Program-made: the position numbers and the translations under genes
Source: a bacterium
Lineage (GTDB): Bacteria > Planctomycetota > J058 > JAJDCP01
Assembly: GCA_030428695.1 (NCBI GenBank)
Contig: JAUIEM010000145.1
Span: forward strand, 1-21,744
DNA: 21,744 nt
Direction: 5' to 3'
Notes under the pieces: model-generated
Databases searched by the model: none
What the model saw: the letters and a program-made list of their open reading frames with translations, nothing else
Told to the model about the DNA's origin: nothing
Part shown: positions 6,609 through 15,211 of the stretch, one piece after another
Layout of the letters: each line of letters opens with the position of its first letter
Position numbering within the stretch: the first letter of the stretch is position 1

Positions 6609-8609
6609 TCAGGGGGTGTCTCCGCCCTCGAGCACGGCCCGCAGGGTGTGGCGCAGGGCCGCGAGCTCGTACGGCTTCTGGATGAAGCCCGCCAGCCCGC
6701 GCTCCCGGAGCGGTCCGGCCTCCTGTTCGGAGTAGCCGCTCGACAGCACGACCGGCACCTCCGGACGCAGGCTGTGCATCTTCTCGAAGGCCTCGACGCC
6801 CCCCATCGCCGGCATGTGCATGTCGAGCAGCACGCAGCGGATGTCCGAGCGCGCGCGGAAGCACTCGAGCGCGTCGACGCCGTTGCGCGCCGTCTCGACC
6901 ACGAAGCCCATCCAGCGCAGGGCGCGGGCCGCGACCTGGCGCACGCCCGGCTCGTCGTCGACCAGCAGCACCAGGCCCGAGCCGCGCCAGCTGCGGTCGC
7001 TGTCGCGGGGCCGGGGGAGCGCCGGCCGGGTGACGTCGGCGGCCGGGAACCAGAGCCGGAAGCGCGTGCCCTCCCCGGGGGCGCTCTCGATGTGCACCGC
7101 GCCGCCGTGGGAGCGGACGATGCCGCGCACCGCCGACAGGCCGAGGCCCCGGCCGGTGAACTTGGTGGTGAAGAAGGGCTCGAAGACCCGCGACCGGGTG
7201 TCCTCGTCCATGCCGCAGCCGTCGTCCGTGACCTCGAGCAGGACGTGCTTGCGCTCGGGCTGCGCGAGCTCGGGAGGATGCTCCGCGGGCGAGGCCTCCC
7301 CGGTGTGCACGCTGACGCTTCCGAAGCCGTCCCCGATCGCCTCGGCGGCGTTGGTCACCAGGTTGAGCACGATCTGGCCGAGCTGGGTGCTGTCGCCGGT
7401 GATGTACGGCAGCTCGGGGGCGAGCGAGAGGCTGAAGCTGATCTTGCGGGGGATCGCGCTCAACAGCAGGCTGTGCAGGTCGCCGATCAGGGCGTTGAGG
7501 TCGAGATCCTCGACGACCAGCTGGCTGCGGCCCGAGTAGGCGAGCATCTGCCGGGTCAGGTCCGAGGCCCGGCGCACCGCTTTGAGGATCTCGGACACGA
7601 AGTTGCGGCCGTCGGTGTGGCGAGGAAGGTGAACCAGCGCGAGCTCGGCGTTCCCCATCATCCCCATCAGCAGGTTGTTGAAGTCGTGGGCGATGCCCCC
7701 GGCGAGGACCCCGAGGCTCTCGAGCTTCTGGGCCTGCAGCAGCTGATCCTCGAGCCGCTGGCGCTCCCGCTCGGCGCGGTTGCGCGCGGTCACGTCGTGG
7801 AGCGTGGTGAAGCGGCAGCTCTTCCCGCGGTACTGGATCATCCGGCCGCACACCTCGATCTCCAGCCGGGTGCCGTCCTTGCGCAGGATCCGGTGCTCGT
7901 AGGGCTCGTCGTAGCCGCTGCGGATGTTCTGGGCGACCAGCTCGCGGTCCTCGGGCGCGACGACGTCGCGCACGGGCATGCCGATCAGCTCCTGCCGGGT
8001 GTAGCCGAGGAGCTCGACGGCGCGGTCGTTGACGTCGACGATGACGCCCTTCTCCGAGATCGCGACCCCTTCGAAGGCCGACTCGTAGAACGCGCGGAAG
8101 CGCTGCTCGCTCTCCCGCAGGCGCCGCTCGACCGCGCGCAGGGCGCTGATGTCACGGGAGATGCCGAGCAGGCCGAGGATGTTCCCGGCCCGACCGCGCC
8201 ACGGCAGCTTGCTGGTCGACACCCAGCCGAGCTCGTCGGAGCCCTCGATGCGGCCGATCAGCGGCTCGCCTGTCGCGATCACGCGCCGGTCATCGGCGAT
8301 CGTGTTGGCCGCGATCTCGGGGGGGAAGAGGTCCTCGTCGCGGCGCCCGATGATGTCGTCGAGGTCGCGTTGGAACAGCTTGCAGAACTGGCGGGACGCG
8401 ACGACGAAGCGGCGCGCGCGGTCCTTGAAGTAGACGTAGTCGGGGACGGTGTCCAGCAACGCCTGCATCTGGTGCCGGACCTGCGTGGTCTCGGCCAGGC
8501 GCGTGCGCAGCGAGGCGAGCTCGGCGAGCAGCGCCTCGCGGGAGGGCTCCTCCGCGATCCCGTTGTCGCCGACGGGCGGCGGGAGTTTCCCCTTGGCTGG
8601 ACCCGACAC
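6609..8609 (-). CDS. Hybrid PAS-PAS sensor histidine kinase with receiver domain
   Basis: A 666-residue soluble signalling protein. A short coiled coil (~24-50) is followed by two PAS domains (~47-158 and ~169-280), HisKA (~288-358) with phosphoacceptor His308 in the H-box [11 protein letters not shown], and HATPase (~400-523) with N-box [12 protein letters not shown]1 DDGCGMD, F-box FEPFFTTK and G2 GRGLGLS. The receiver (~546-660) has acidic pair Asp551/Asp552, phosphoacceptor Asp596 (LLDMHMP) and Lys645 (QKPYE). No membrane segment, so the stimulus is probably cytoplasmic or detected by PAS-bound ligand. I chose GTG 8609 because GGGAG lies 5 bases upstream and a promoter lies at 8648-8675; a TTG at 8675 falls inside that promoter. 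No response regulator with a DNA-binding output is adjacent, so the receiver may pass phosphate to a distant histidine phosphotransferase. Confidence 0.9.
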   Translation of the reverse strand: MSGPAKGKLPPPVGDNGIAEEPSREALLAELASLRTRLAETTQVRHQMQALLDTVPDYVYFKDRARRFVVASRQFCKLFQRDLDDIIGRRDEDLFPPEIAANTIADDRRVIATGEPLIGRIEGSDELGWVSTSKLPWRGRAGNILGLLGISRDISALRAVERRLRESEQRFRAFYESAFEGVAISEKGVIVDVNDRAVELLGYTRQELIGMPVRDVVAPEDRELVAQNIRSGYDEPYEHRILRKDGTRLEIEVCGRMIQYRGKSCRFTTLHDVTARNRAERERQRLEDQLLQAQKLESLGVLAGGIAHDFNNLLMGMMGNAELALVHLPRHTDGRNFVSEILKAVRRASDLTRQMLAYSGRSQLVVEDLDLNALIGDLHSLLLSAIPRKISFSLSLAPELPYITGDSTQLGQIVLNLVTNAAEAIGDGFGSVSVHTGEASPAEHPPELAQPERKHVLLEVTDDGCGMDEDTRSRVFEPFFTTKFTGRGLGLSAVRGIVRSHGGAVHIESAPGEGTRFRLWFPAADVTRPALPRPRDSDRSWRGSGLVLLVDDEPGVRQVAARALRWMGFVVETARNGVDALECFRARSDIRCVLLDMHMPAMGGVEAFEKMHSLRPEVPVVLSSGYSEQEAGPLRERGLAGFIQKPYELAALRHTLRAVLEGGDTP

Positions 8610-8647
8610 ACTGGCTCCCGGACGGGAGCGCTCCCGATCCTGTCTCG

Positions 8648-8675
8648 AGGATACCCGAAACGGGGCCTCCGGCAA
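8648..8675 (-). promoter_or_regulatory. Promoter for the hybrid histidine kinase
   Basis: On the minus strand a -35 TTGCCG (8675-8670), 16-base spacer and -10 TATCCT (8653-8648). Transcription would start near 8641, giving a leader of about 32 bases before GTG 8609. It lies in the short gap after the ATP-grasp gene. Confidence 0.55.
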
Positions 8676-8686
8676 GGTCCTGCCGG
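8669..8686 (-). terminator. Hairpin between ATP-grasp and histidine kinase genes
   Basis: Six-bp inverted repeat CCGGCA / TGCCGG with a 6-base loop, 14 bases after the ATP-grasp stop. No T-run follows, and it overlaps the -35 of the next promoter, so it could be a weak terminator or chance. Confidence 0.25.
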
Positions 8687-8699
8687 GCGTGGCGCTGTT

Positions 8700-9914
8700 T
8701 CAGGCCCGCACCTGCACCCCGGTGATCACGGTGCGCAGCGCGGCGACCGCTTCCTCCGTGGTCTCGCCCCGCACCAGGGCCCAGCCTTCGCCCTCGTAGG
8801 AGGTCGCGCGGGCCTGCCCGACCCGCGGCCAGCGCGCGCGGACCAGGTTGTCGCCGAGCTTGCGCGACACCTCCTCGATGCCGCTGACCTCGCGCACCGC
8901 GCGCCCCGGGCCCTGGGCACGCAGGAAGGCGCTGCCGGCGGCGCAGCTGCGGGGCGGCGCGGAGAACTCCCCGAAGATCTCGACCCGGAGCCACTTCTCC
9001 CACACGTCGATGCCGTGGGCGATGCCCATGATCGCCATGATGTTCGCCCCGGGCGGCCGCGCGCCGACCTCGCTGATCACGGGCGAGCCGTCCGGGCGGA
9101 TGAACCACTCCATGTGGGCGATGCCGGTGACGAGCCCGAGCGCCCGCAGCGCGCGCGTGTTCAGCTCGGCGAAGCGCTGCACGTGGGGCCGCTCCTGCTC
9201 GCGCGGGAGCAGCACGCAGTACTGCATCCACGGCGTCTCGAGCACCTTGAGCGGCCCGGGCAGGTAGTAGGTCGAGCTGCGCCAGACCGGCTCGCCGCCG
9301 ACGAAGACCGTCTCGAGGGTGTGCTCCTCGCCGATCACGAACTCCTCGCACTGCACCGGGCGCGAAGGGCTCGGCATCAGGCGGTTCAGGGCGCGGTACA
9401 GATCCTCCGGGCGCGAGCAGCGCTGGGTGCCGATGCTGCCCATGCCGTCGATCGGCTTCATCACGACCGGGTAGCCGACCTCCTGCACGAAGCGCAGGGC
9501 GTCGGCCGGTCCGTGCACCCGGACCTGGCGGGCGACCGGCAGGCCTGCCCCGCGCAGCACCTCTTTCATGCGGTTCTTGTCGCGGAAGTTGCGGGCGGCC
9601 GCGCCGTGCATGCCGGGGATGCCGAGCCGCTCGCGGGCGTCGGCCAGCGGCACCTGCATCTGCTCGAGGTAGCCGACCAGCCGGTCGACCTTCCCCCACT
9701 CCTTCTGGAAGGCGCGGACCGCGCTCGCGAGCTGGCCGACCGCGAGGCAGTCGTCGACCTGGTAGTGGCCCGCGAGGGTCTGGCGCAACGGGGCGGGCAG
9801 GGCGGTCAGGGCCTGGCTGCTGACGATGCCGACGCGCACGTTCATCGCGCCGAGATGCGCGATGCAGTGGACCATGTTGGCGCCGAACCAGGGCGCGACG
9901 AAGACGACGTTCAT
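8700..9914 (-). CDS. ATP-grasp family carboxylate-amine/thiol ligase
   Basis: A 404-residue enzyme of the ATP-grasp superfamily, which activates a carboxylate as acyl-phosphate and joins it to an amine or thiol; the substrate is unknown. The N-terminal pre-ATP-grasp domain (1-105) starts with NVVFVAPWFGANMVHCIAHL. Core motifs follow: FRDKNRMKEVLRGAGLPVAR (110-129), YPVVMKPIDGMGSIG (148-162) with nucleotide-binding Lys153 and flexible Gly loop, CEEFVIGEEHTLETV (189-203), HMEWFIRPDG (267-276), and the metal motif SEVGARPPGAN (281-291). In that last motif the usual Asn of E-x-N is Gly284, while Glu282 and Arg286 are kept. ATG 9914 follows GGAGAG at good spacing. It stands alone, so the neighbours give no pathway clue. 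Candidate roles include dipeptide or peptide-tail ligation or small-molecule conjugation. Confidence 0.85.
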   Translation of the reverse strand: MNVVFVAPWFGANMVHCIAHLGAMNVRVGIVSSQALTALPAPLRQTLAGHYQVDDCLAVGQLASAVRAFQKEWGKVDRLVGYLEQMQVPLADARERLGIPGMHGAAARNFRDKNRMKEVLRGAGLPVARQVRVHGPADALRFVQEVGYPVVMKPIDGMGSIGTQRCSRPEDLYRALNRLMPSPSRPVQCEEFVIGEEHTLETVFVGGEPVWRSSTYYLPGPLKVLETPWMQYCVLLPREQERPHVQRFAELNTRALRALGLVTGIAHMEWFIRPDGSPVISEVGARPPGANIMAIMGIAHGIDVWEKWLRVEIFGEFSAPPRSCAAGSAFLRAQGPGRAVREVSGIEEVSRKLGDNLVRARWPRVGQARATSYEGEGWALVRGETTEEAVAALRTVITGVQVRA

Positions 9915-9941
9915 CGGTGCTCTCCGTGAGGTGACGCGCCG

Positions 9942-9947
9942 ATTGTA
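9942..9947 (-). promoter_or_regulatory. -10 element (TACAAT) for the ATP-grasp gene
   Basis: TACAAT on the minus strand (5/6 match to TATAAT) about 28 bases before ATG 9914. No clear -35 is seen at 16-18 bases. Confidence 0.45.
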
Positions 9948-10034
9948 CGCTTTCGGACGCGGCGGGCGATCTTCGCGGTGGAATTCGGGGGCGCGCTGCT
10001 CCGCGGCGGCCTTTCCCGACTTCCCGGGAGCGGT

Positions 10035-10040
10035 TACCCT
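10035..10040 (+). promoter_or_regulatory. Possible -10 element (TACCCT) for the PNGase F-like gene
   Basis: TACCCT in context GGTTACCCT, 28 bases before ATG 10069. The upstream TTTCCC (10012-10017), 17 bases away, is a poor -35. Confidence 0.35.
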
Positions 10041-10068
10041 GCGGGTCGCCGCACCACCGGAGAGACCG

Positions 10069-11661
10069 ATGCCGCGCCTGCTCTTCCTCCTCTGCGCCGC
10101 TGGCTTCGCGGGTGCGCAGACCGTACCGGAGACCACGCTCGTCGCGAGCTTTACCACGCCGACCGAGGGCTGCGTGCTGCGCGCCCACGGCGGTGGCTCC
10201 GCGCCGCGCCTGGTCGAAGGCAGCCTGTCGCTGCTCGACGGGCGGGGGAACAACTCCGCGGCCTGGCAGGTGTGCGCCGACGGGGGCTACCGGCGCATCG
10301 AGGCGCGGGCGGTGGTGCGGCTGGAGCCGGGGCTCCGGGGCTTCTCGTTGATGCTCCTGCACAGCAACCACTTCGGCGCTTCAGGGCCGGCCTTCGAGCT
10401 GTACAAGCCCCTCGCCCTGCCCGGCGCGCCCGCCCCCGCCGCCCCGACCTGGGACGAGCCGAACCTGTGGGGCAGCTTCGCCCTCGCCCTCGACACCCAC
10501 AACCCGCCGAGCGACGACCCCTTCGACGCGAACGGGAACATCCACGAGCGGCCGGAGCGCGAGCTCAGCCTGCACTTCGACGGCCGGGAGGTCGCGAACG
10601 CCTTCTGCCCGGTCGAGCTCGTCACGGGCGCCGCCGTGGCGGTCGAGCTCGCCCTCGAGCTCGTGACCGGCGGGGCCGAGGTCAGCGTGACGGTCGACGG
10701 AGCTGCCGTCTACGACCGGCACTTCATCCCCCACCTGATGCCCTACGAGTCCCGCGTCGCCGTCGGCGCCTACGGCCCGGAGGGCGGGCGCTGCGTCCTC
10801 GACAGCCTGTCGGTCGCCTGGATCCGCCCCGCCGCCCCGAGCCCCCCGCCGGTCACCGTCGCGGTGTTGTCCCGCGGCGGCCCGCGGGCGACCGCCCGGG
10901 AGCTCGAGCTGCTGCCCGCCGAGCTCGACTTCGAGCGGGTGATCCTGCGCTACCACCTGCGCCCCCTCGTCCGCCGCGACGAGTGGGACCGGCTCGGCTG
11001 GCTGCGGGTCTTCGACGGCGAGGAGAGCTTCGAGCTCGCGCGCATCCTGACGCCGTTCTCGATGTGGGGCGCCGACTACCCCTACGAGGTCGACGTCAGC
11101 GACTTCCGCTGGCTCCTCTACGGGCGCAAGCGTGTCGACTTCGCGCCGCGGCGGGGCTTCGTCACCGACCTGTCGCTGATCGGCTACCGGCGCCCGCCCG
11201 ACGTCGCGCCGCGGCCGCGGGTGCTGGCGATGGACAACGTCTGGCAGGGCGTCGCGCGCTTCAACGACCCGGACAGCGTCACCCGGACCTTCGGCGTCCG
11301 CACGGTCGAGGTTCCGCCGGAAGCGACCGGCGCGAAGCTGCGCATCTGCGTGACCGGCCACGGCGGCAAGGGCGAGTTCACGCCCCTGCAGCGCACGGTC
11401 CGGGTCGGCGGCGCGCGCTTCGAGAACACGCTCTGGACACGGGACGCCTACCTCAACCCCTGGCGCCCCCAGTTCGGCACCTGGAAGTACGACCGCGCCG
11501 GCTGGGGGCCGGGCAGCCTCGGCCGGGTCTGGGAGCTCGACCTCGGCGGACTGATCGAGCCGGGGCAGCCCCTCGAGCTCGAGTACACGACCGAGACCAT
11601 CGAGTCGGACAGCTGGGACAACCACCACGTCGAGTCGCAGGTGATCTTCTACGCGGACTGA
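10069..11661 (+). CDS. Secreted peptide-N-glycosidase F-like enzyme with N-terminal lectin-like domain
   Basis: A 530-residue exported protein. Signal peptide [16 protein letters not shown] is probably cut before QT. Residues ~20-255 look like an L-type lectin or concanavalin-like jelly roll ([52 protein letters not shown]). Residues ~261-530 match the two beta-sandwich domains of PNGase F: DEWDR (304-308) in the first, then [11 protein letters not shown] (406-416), [10 protein letters not shown] (428-437) with candidate Glu436, and [21 protein letters not shown] (462-482), equivalent to NPxxGxF...DYSRSxWCPG in the flavobacterial enzyme. PNGase F removes N-glycans from Asn. The lectin-like domain may bind the glycan. 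GGAGAG at 10059-10064 supports ATG 10069. Its last 13 bases overlap the end of the convergent acr3 gene. Glycoamidase activity is inferred from homology; other substrates are possible. Confidence 0.75.
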   Translation: MPRLLFLLCAAGFAGAQTVPETTLVASFTTPTEGCVLRAHGGGSAPRLVEGSLSLLDGRGNNSAAWQVCADGGYRRIEARAVVRLEPGLRGFSLMLLHSNHFGASGPAFELYKPLALPGAPAPAAPTWDEPNLWGSFALALDTHNPPSDDPFDANGNIHERPERELSLHFDGREVANAFCPVELVTGAAVAVELALELVTGGAEVSVTVDGAAVYDRHFIPHLMPYESRVAVGAYGPEGGRCVLDSLSVAWIRPAAPSPPPVTVAVLSRGGPRATARELELLPAELDFERVILRYHLRPLVRRDEWDRLGWLRVFDGEESFELARILTPFSMWGADYPYEVDVSDFRWLLYGRKRVDFAPRRGFVTDLSLIGYRRPPDVAPRPRVLAMDNVWQGVARFNDPDSVTRTFGVRTVEVPPEATGAKLRICVTGHGGKGEFTPLQRTVRVGGARFENTLWTRDAYLNPWRPQFGTWKYDRAGWGPGSLGRVWELDLGGLIEPGQPLELEYTTETIESDSWDNHHVESQVIFYAD

Positions 11662-12884
11662 GCGGGGGCGGCGGCATCCGCCTCTCGCCCCGCGCCGAAC
11701 CAGCCGACGGTCTTCTGGCACACCCGCACGAGCAGCAGCATCAGCGGCACCTCGATCAGCACCCCGACCACGGTGGCGAGGGCGGCGCCGGACGACAGCC
11801 CGAACAGCATCGCGGCGGTGGCGATCGCGACCTCGAAGTGGTTCGAGGCCCCGATCAGCGCCGATGGTGCGGCATCGCGATAGCTCAGGCCGAGAACCTT
11901 GGCGAGTCCGTACGCGACGGCGAAGATCAACACGGTCTGGAGGCTGAGCGGGACCGCGATCCACAGGATCGTGAGGGGGTTCTGCACGATGGTCTCGCCC
12001 TTGAAGGAAAACAGCAGCACCAGCGTCACCAGCAGGGCGGTGATCGTGATCGGGGTCAGGACGTGGAGGAACTTCTCCTCGAACCACGCCTTGCCCTTCG
12101 TCGCGAGGATCGCCTTGCGCGTCACCATGCCGGCGATCAGAGGCAGGGCGACGTAGGCGCCGATCGAGACCAGGAGCGCCTGCCAGGGAACGGGAAGCTG
12201 TCCGACCCCGAGCAGGAAGCCGCCGAGCAGCCCGTAGAGAACGAGCATCGTCAGCGAGTTGATCGCCACCATCACCAGGGTGTGTCCGTCGTTCCCCCGC
12301 GCGAGGAAGCCCCACACCAGCACCATCGCCGTACAAGGGGCGATGCCGAGCAGCAGGCAACCCGCGAGGTAGCTGCGCCAGAGCGGGACCTGCAGCCACT
12401 TGACGCCCTCGATCAGGACCACGGTCCCGTCGCCGTGGGTGGCTCCGACCGGCAGGTCGAGGCCGAAGGGCATCTTGACGAGGTCGACGGCCTCGGGACC
12501 GATCAGGCCATGGAAGACGGTCCCGAGAAAGAAGGCGGCGATCGCGTACATCGTGAACGGCTTGACCGCCCAGTTCACGAACAGGGTCAGGGCCACGGGC
12601 TTCGTGCTCTTCCCGGCCCGCACGACCTCGGCGAAGTCGATCTTCACCATGATCGGGAACATCATCAGGAACAGGCAGATCGCGATCGGGATCGAGACCA
12701 CCGGCGCGTCCCCGACGTAGATCGCGAGGCCGTCGAGGGTGGTGGCCACGCCGGGGGCGATCTTCCCCAGGCCGATGCCCGCCAGGATGCAAAGGATGAC
12801 CCAGACCGTGAGATAGCGCTCGAAGAACCCGAGGCCCTTCCGTGGGCTGCCATCACACCGTCCGTCACGGCTCTTTTCACTCAT
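11649..12884 (-). CDS. acr3: ACR3-family arsenite efflux permease
   Basis: A 411-residue integral membrane protein with about ten hydrophobic helices that exports arsenite using the proton-motive force. The ACR3 signature [12 protein letters not shown] (180-191) holds the conserved Cys184; [18 protein letters not shown] is the second conserved helix. The stretch of ~40 residues between TVFHGLIG and the signature ([12 protein letters not shown] to VKWLQVPLW) looks longer than in most ACR3 proteins I remember, suggesting an enlarged outer loop. ATG 12884 follows AGGAGA; its first 8 bases overlap the arsR stop, so the two are translated as a unit under ArsR control. The stop at 11649 lies inside the convergent PNGase F-like gene. 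Confidence 0.93.
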   Translation of the reverse strand: MSEKSRDGRCDGSPRKGLGFFERYLTVWVILCILAGIGLGKIAPGVATTLDGLAIYVGDAPVVSIPIAICLFLMMFPIMVKIDFAEVVRAGKSTKPVALTLFVNWAVKPFTMYAIAAFFLGTVFHGLIGPEAVDLVKMPFGLDLPVGATHGDGTVVLIEGVKWLQVPLWRSYLAGCLLLGIAPCTAMVLVWGFLARGNDGHTLVMVAINSLTMLVLYGLLGGFLLGVGQLPVPWQALLVSIGAYVALPLIAGMVTRKAILATKGKAWFEEKFLHVLTPITITALLVTLVLLFSFKGETIVQNPLTILWIAVPLSLQTVLIFAVAYGLAKVLGLSYRDAAPSALIGASNHFEVAIATAAMLFGLSSGAALATVVGVLIEVPLMLLLVRVCQKTVGWFGAGREADAAAPAQSA

Positions 12885-13278
12885 GGTCGTCTCCTGTCCG
12901 GTTCAGGCTCTTCTTCTCGGGCCCGGGGCTCGGTGGACAGCACCCCCCACCCGCGCGAAGGCGCATGGCGCGCTCCGCATCGGTGCGCAGCGCGGGCACT
13001 TCCTGGAAACAGCTCCCGAGACAGTCGAGCAGCTTGCGGTGGAACGTCGTGCCGGGTTTCGCGAGCGAATAGAAACTCCAACGACCGGACCGGCGGACCT
13101 CGACAAGCTGTGCTTCCCGCAGGTACCGCAGGTGGCGGGAGGCGGTCGGCTGCGGAATCTCGAGGATGTCGACGAGATCGCCGACGCAGACCTCCGCGCC
13201 GCGGAGCAGGTGGAGGATGCGCAGCCGGGTCGGGTCGCTGAAAGCCCGGAACATCAGATTGATCGCGTCGCCAGACAT
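12877..13278 (-). CDS. arsR: ArsR/SmtB-family arsenic-responsive repressor
   Basis: A 133-residue winged-helix repressor that would release its operator when it binds As(III), switching on acr3. The ArsR fold is clear: [13 protein letters not shown] (13-25), the recognition region [17 protein letters not shown] (43-59), and the wing [11 protein letters not shown]. The classical alpha-3 metal motif ELCVCDL is here EVCVGDL: Cys31 remains but the second Cys is Gly. Extra cysteines sit near the C-terminus (Cys86, Cys90, Cys113, Cys114), as in ArsR proteins whose As(III) site lies in the C-terminal helices. ATG 13278 is preceded by GGAG with 5-base spacing. It overlaps acr3 by 8 bases. A promoter and a perfect inverted repeat lie directly upstream. 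Confidence 0.93.
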   Translation of the reverse strand: MSGDAINLMFRAFSDPTRLRILHLLRGAEVCVGDLVDILEIPQPTASRHLRYLREAQLVEVRRSGRWSFYSLAKPGTTFHRKLLDCLGSCFQEVPALRTDAERAMRLRAGGGCCPPSPGPEKKSLNRTGDDHE

Positions 13279-13295
13279 CCCTGCTCCGTCACATG

Positions 13296-13313
13296 TATTC
13301 GCTTATGCGAATA
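13296..13313. promoter_or_regulatory. ArsR operator (inverted repeat)
   Basis: Perfect inverted repeat TATTCGC - TTAT - GCGAATA, 17 bases upstream of the arsR start and overlapping its -10. AT-rich ATTCG...CGAAT dyads of this type are typical ArsR/SmtB sites, so this is the likely autoregulatory operator. Confidence 0.8.
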
Positions 13314-13337
13314 TGTATGGGCACGGTGCAGCGTCAA
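13310..13337 (-). promoter_or_regulatory. Promoter of the arsR-acr3 operon
   Basis: On the minus strand a -35 TTGACG (13337-13332), 16-base spacer and -10 CATATT (13315-13310). The -10 is partly inside the operator, so bound ArsR would block RNA polymerase. Confidence 0.6.
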
Positions 13338-13542
13338 GCTTTGTCGTGGGTTGCGAGGCACCCTCAACGCTGTGGAGTCGGTATCTCGGTGGAGATCGAG
13401 ACGGGTCCGCCCGGTCTGCGCGCGATCCTCCCCGGCGGAGGGCTCCTGCGAGAGCAGACAAGCCTTCCCTTCGATCGGGAGACGCGACGACAGGTCACGC
13501 CCCTCGGGTGGCCCGCACCGCCCGGAGGTGGACGCGCCGGGC
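13338..13542. other. Intergenic stretch between the ars promoter and the mutase gene
   Basis: About 205 bases following the mutase stop. I see no coding frame, no terminator with a T-run and no convincing repeat here. Confidence 0.5.
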
Positions 13543-15195
13543 TCAGTAGCTCTCCGCCTCCGCGTACTCGCCGAAGACGTCGCGCAGGGTGGAGCAGATC
13601 TCGCCGAGGGTGGTGCCGGCTTCGACCGCCTCGATCAGCGGCGGGATCAGATTGTCGCTGCCCCGCGCGGTCTCCTCGAGACGCGCGCGGCAGGCGCGGA
13701 CGGCGCCGTCGTCGCGGGCGGCGCGCAGCTTCGCGAGGAGCTCCCGCCGCTCGGCCTCGACGCCCGGATCGGGACGGAAGAGCTCGAAGGAGCTCAGGTC
13801 CTCCTCCTCGACGTAGCGGTTGACCCCGACCTGCACGAGCCCGCCCTCTTCCAGCGCGCGCTGGGTCTTGTAGGCCTGCTCGTGGATCGCGCCCTGCTGC
13901 AGGCCCTGCTCGATGCCGGCCAGGGCGCCGCCGACGTCCTCGATGCGCTGCATCAGGGCGCGGGCCTCGGCCTCGAGCCGGTCGGTCAGGGACTCGACGT
14001 AGTAGCTGCCCGCGAGCGGATCGACGGTGTCGGCGACGCCGGACTCGTGGGCGATCACCTGCTGGGTGCGCAGGGCGAGCTTGGCGGCCTCTTCGGTCGG
14101 CAGGGAGAGTGCCTCGTCGCGGCTGTTGGTGTGCAGCGAGTTGGTCCCGCCCATCACGGCGGACAGGGCCTGCAGGGCGACCCGCACGACGTTGACGTCC
14201 GGCTGCTGCTGGGTCAGGGTCGAGCCGGCGGTCTGGGTGTGGAATCGCAGCCGCCAGGAGCGCTCCTTCTGCGCGCCGAAGTCGTCGCGCATGATCCGGG
14301 CCCACATGCGGCGCGCGGCGCGGAACTTCGCGACCTCCTCGAAGAAGTTGTTGTGGGCGTTGAAGAAGAAGCTCAGCCGCCCGGCGAAGGAGTCGACCGG
14401 CAGCCCCCGCGCGACCGCCGCCCGCACGTACTCGATCGCGTTGGCGAAGGTGAAGGCGAGCTCCTGCACCGCCGTCGAGCCCGCCTCGCGGATGTGGTAG
14501 CCGGAGATCGAGATCGGGTTCCAACGCGGCAGGTGCTCGCTGCAGTAGGCGAAGGTGTCGACGATCAGCCGCAGGGACGGGCGCGGCGGAAAGCGGAAGG
14601 TGCCGCGGGCGATGTACTCCTTGAGGATGTCGTTCTGCAGCGTGCCGGCCAGGCGCTCGAGGGGGACGCCGCGCTTCTTGGCCAGGGCGACGTAGAAGGC
14701 GAGCAGGATGGCGGCCGTCGAGTTGATCGTCATGCTGACGGAGACCTTGTCCTGCGGGATCTCCGCGAACAGCTGCTCCATGTCCGCCAGGCAGCAGATC
14801 GGCACCCCGACCTTGCCGACCTCACCGCGGGCGATCGGGTCATCGCTGTCGTAGCCGATCTGGGTCGGCAGGTCGAAGGCGACCGACAGCCCGGTCGTGC
14901 CCTGGGCGAGCAGGTAGCGGTAGCGCTCGTTGCTCGCCTTCGCCGAGGAGAAGCCGGCGTACTGGCGCATCGTCCACAGCCGCCCCCGGTAGCCGGTCGG
15001 CTGCACGCCACGGGTGAAGGGGAAGCTGCCGGGGAAGCCGAGCTGCCCGACGTAGTCGTGCGGCCGGGGCCCGTAGACGCGCTCGACCTCGATGTCGGAC
15101 AGGGTGCTGAAGCGCTCCTTGCGCTCCGGCACGCGGCCCAGGGCCTTGGCGAGCGGGCCCTTCTGCCAGGCCTCGAAGGCTTCGCGGTACTCCAC
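13543..15195 (-). CDS. mcmA: Methylmalonyl-CoA mutase, alpha (catalytic barrel) chain
   Basis: A 550-residue catalytic barrel of the B12-dependent acyl-CoA mutases, interconverting methylmalonyl-CoA and succinyl-CoA. Conserved blocks: [20 protein letters not shown] (74-93) with Tyr79, the residue typical of methylmalonyl- rather than isobutyryl-CoA mutase; [39 protein letters not shown] (203-209) with Arg209; [13 protein letters not shown] (229-239) with catalytic His234; [16 protein letters not shown]; and [17 protein letters not shown]. Those three residues favour methylmalonyl-CoA as substrate. The ~130-residue B12-binding domain that follows in long (~700-residue) mutases is absent, so a separate small subunit is needed; none is in this window. 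GTG 15195 follows GGGAGA. It is the last gene of the five-gene operon, 16 bases after birA. Confidence 0.9.
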   Translation of the reverse strand: MEYREAFEAWQKGPLAKALGRVPERKERFSTLSDIEVERVYGPRPHDYVGQLGFPGSFPFTRGVQPTGYRGRLWTMRQYAGFSSAKASNERYRYLLAQGTTGLSVAFDLPTQIGYDSDDPIARGEVGKVGVPICCLADMEQLFAEIPQDKVSVSMTINSTAAILLAFYVALAKKRGVPLERLAGTLQNDILKEYIARGTFRFPPRPSLRLIVDTFAYCSEHLPRWNPISISGYHIREAGSTAVQELAFTFANAIEYVRAAVARGLPVDSFAGRLSFFFNAHNNFFEEVAKFRAARRMWARIMRDDFGAQKERSWRLRFHTQTAGSTLTQQQPDVNVVRVALQALSAVMGGTNSLHTNSRDEALSLPTEEAAKLALRTQQVIAHESGVADTVDPLAGSYYVESLTDRLEAEARALMQRIEDVGGALAGIEQGLQQGAIHEQAYKTQRALEEGGLVQVGVNRYVEEEDLSSFELFRPDPGVEAERRELLAKLRAARDDGAVRACRARLEETARGSDNLIPPLIEAVEAGTTLGEICSTLRDVFGEYAEAESY

Positions 15196-15211
15196 GGCGG
15201 TTCTCCCGGGT

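Noticed and set aside
8624..8635. Palindrome GGGAGCGCTCCC considered as an operator for the histidine kinase gene
   Set aside because: It lies in the short 5' leader in a GC-rich region and there is no second copy; chance is likely. It may only affect mRNA structure.
8610..8675. TTG start at 8675 for the histidine kinase
   Set aside because: It lies in the -35 box of a good promoter; GTG 8609 has a ribosome site at correct spacing.
6453..9929. Very long plus-strand open frame (over 1,100 codons) opposite the histidine kinase and ATP-grasp genes
   Set aside because: The translation is low-complexity (Arg/Ala/Asp/His-rich) without domains, while the minus strand encodes clear conserved motifs across the same bases. 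It is a GC-driven shadow.
9978..13241. Long plus-strand open frame (over 1,000 codons) across the PNGase F-like and acr3 genes
   Set aside because: It is out of frame with the recognised PNGase F-like protein and antisense to acr3/arsR; its composition is non-protein-like.
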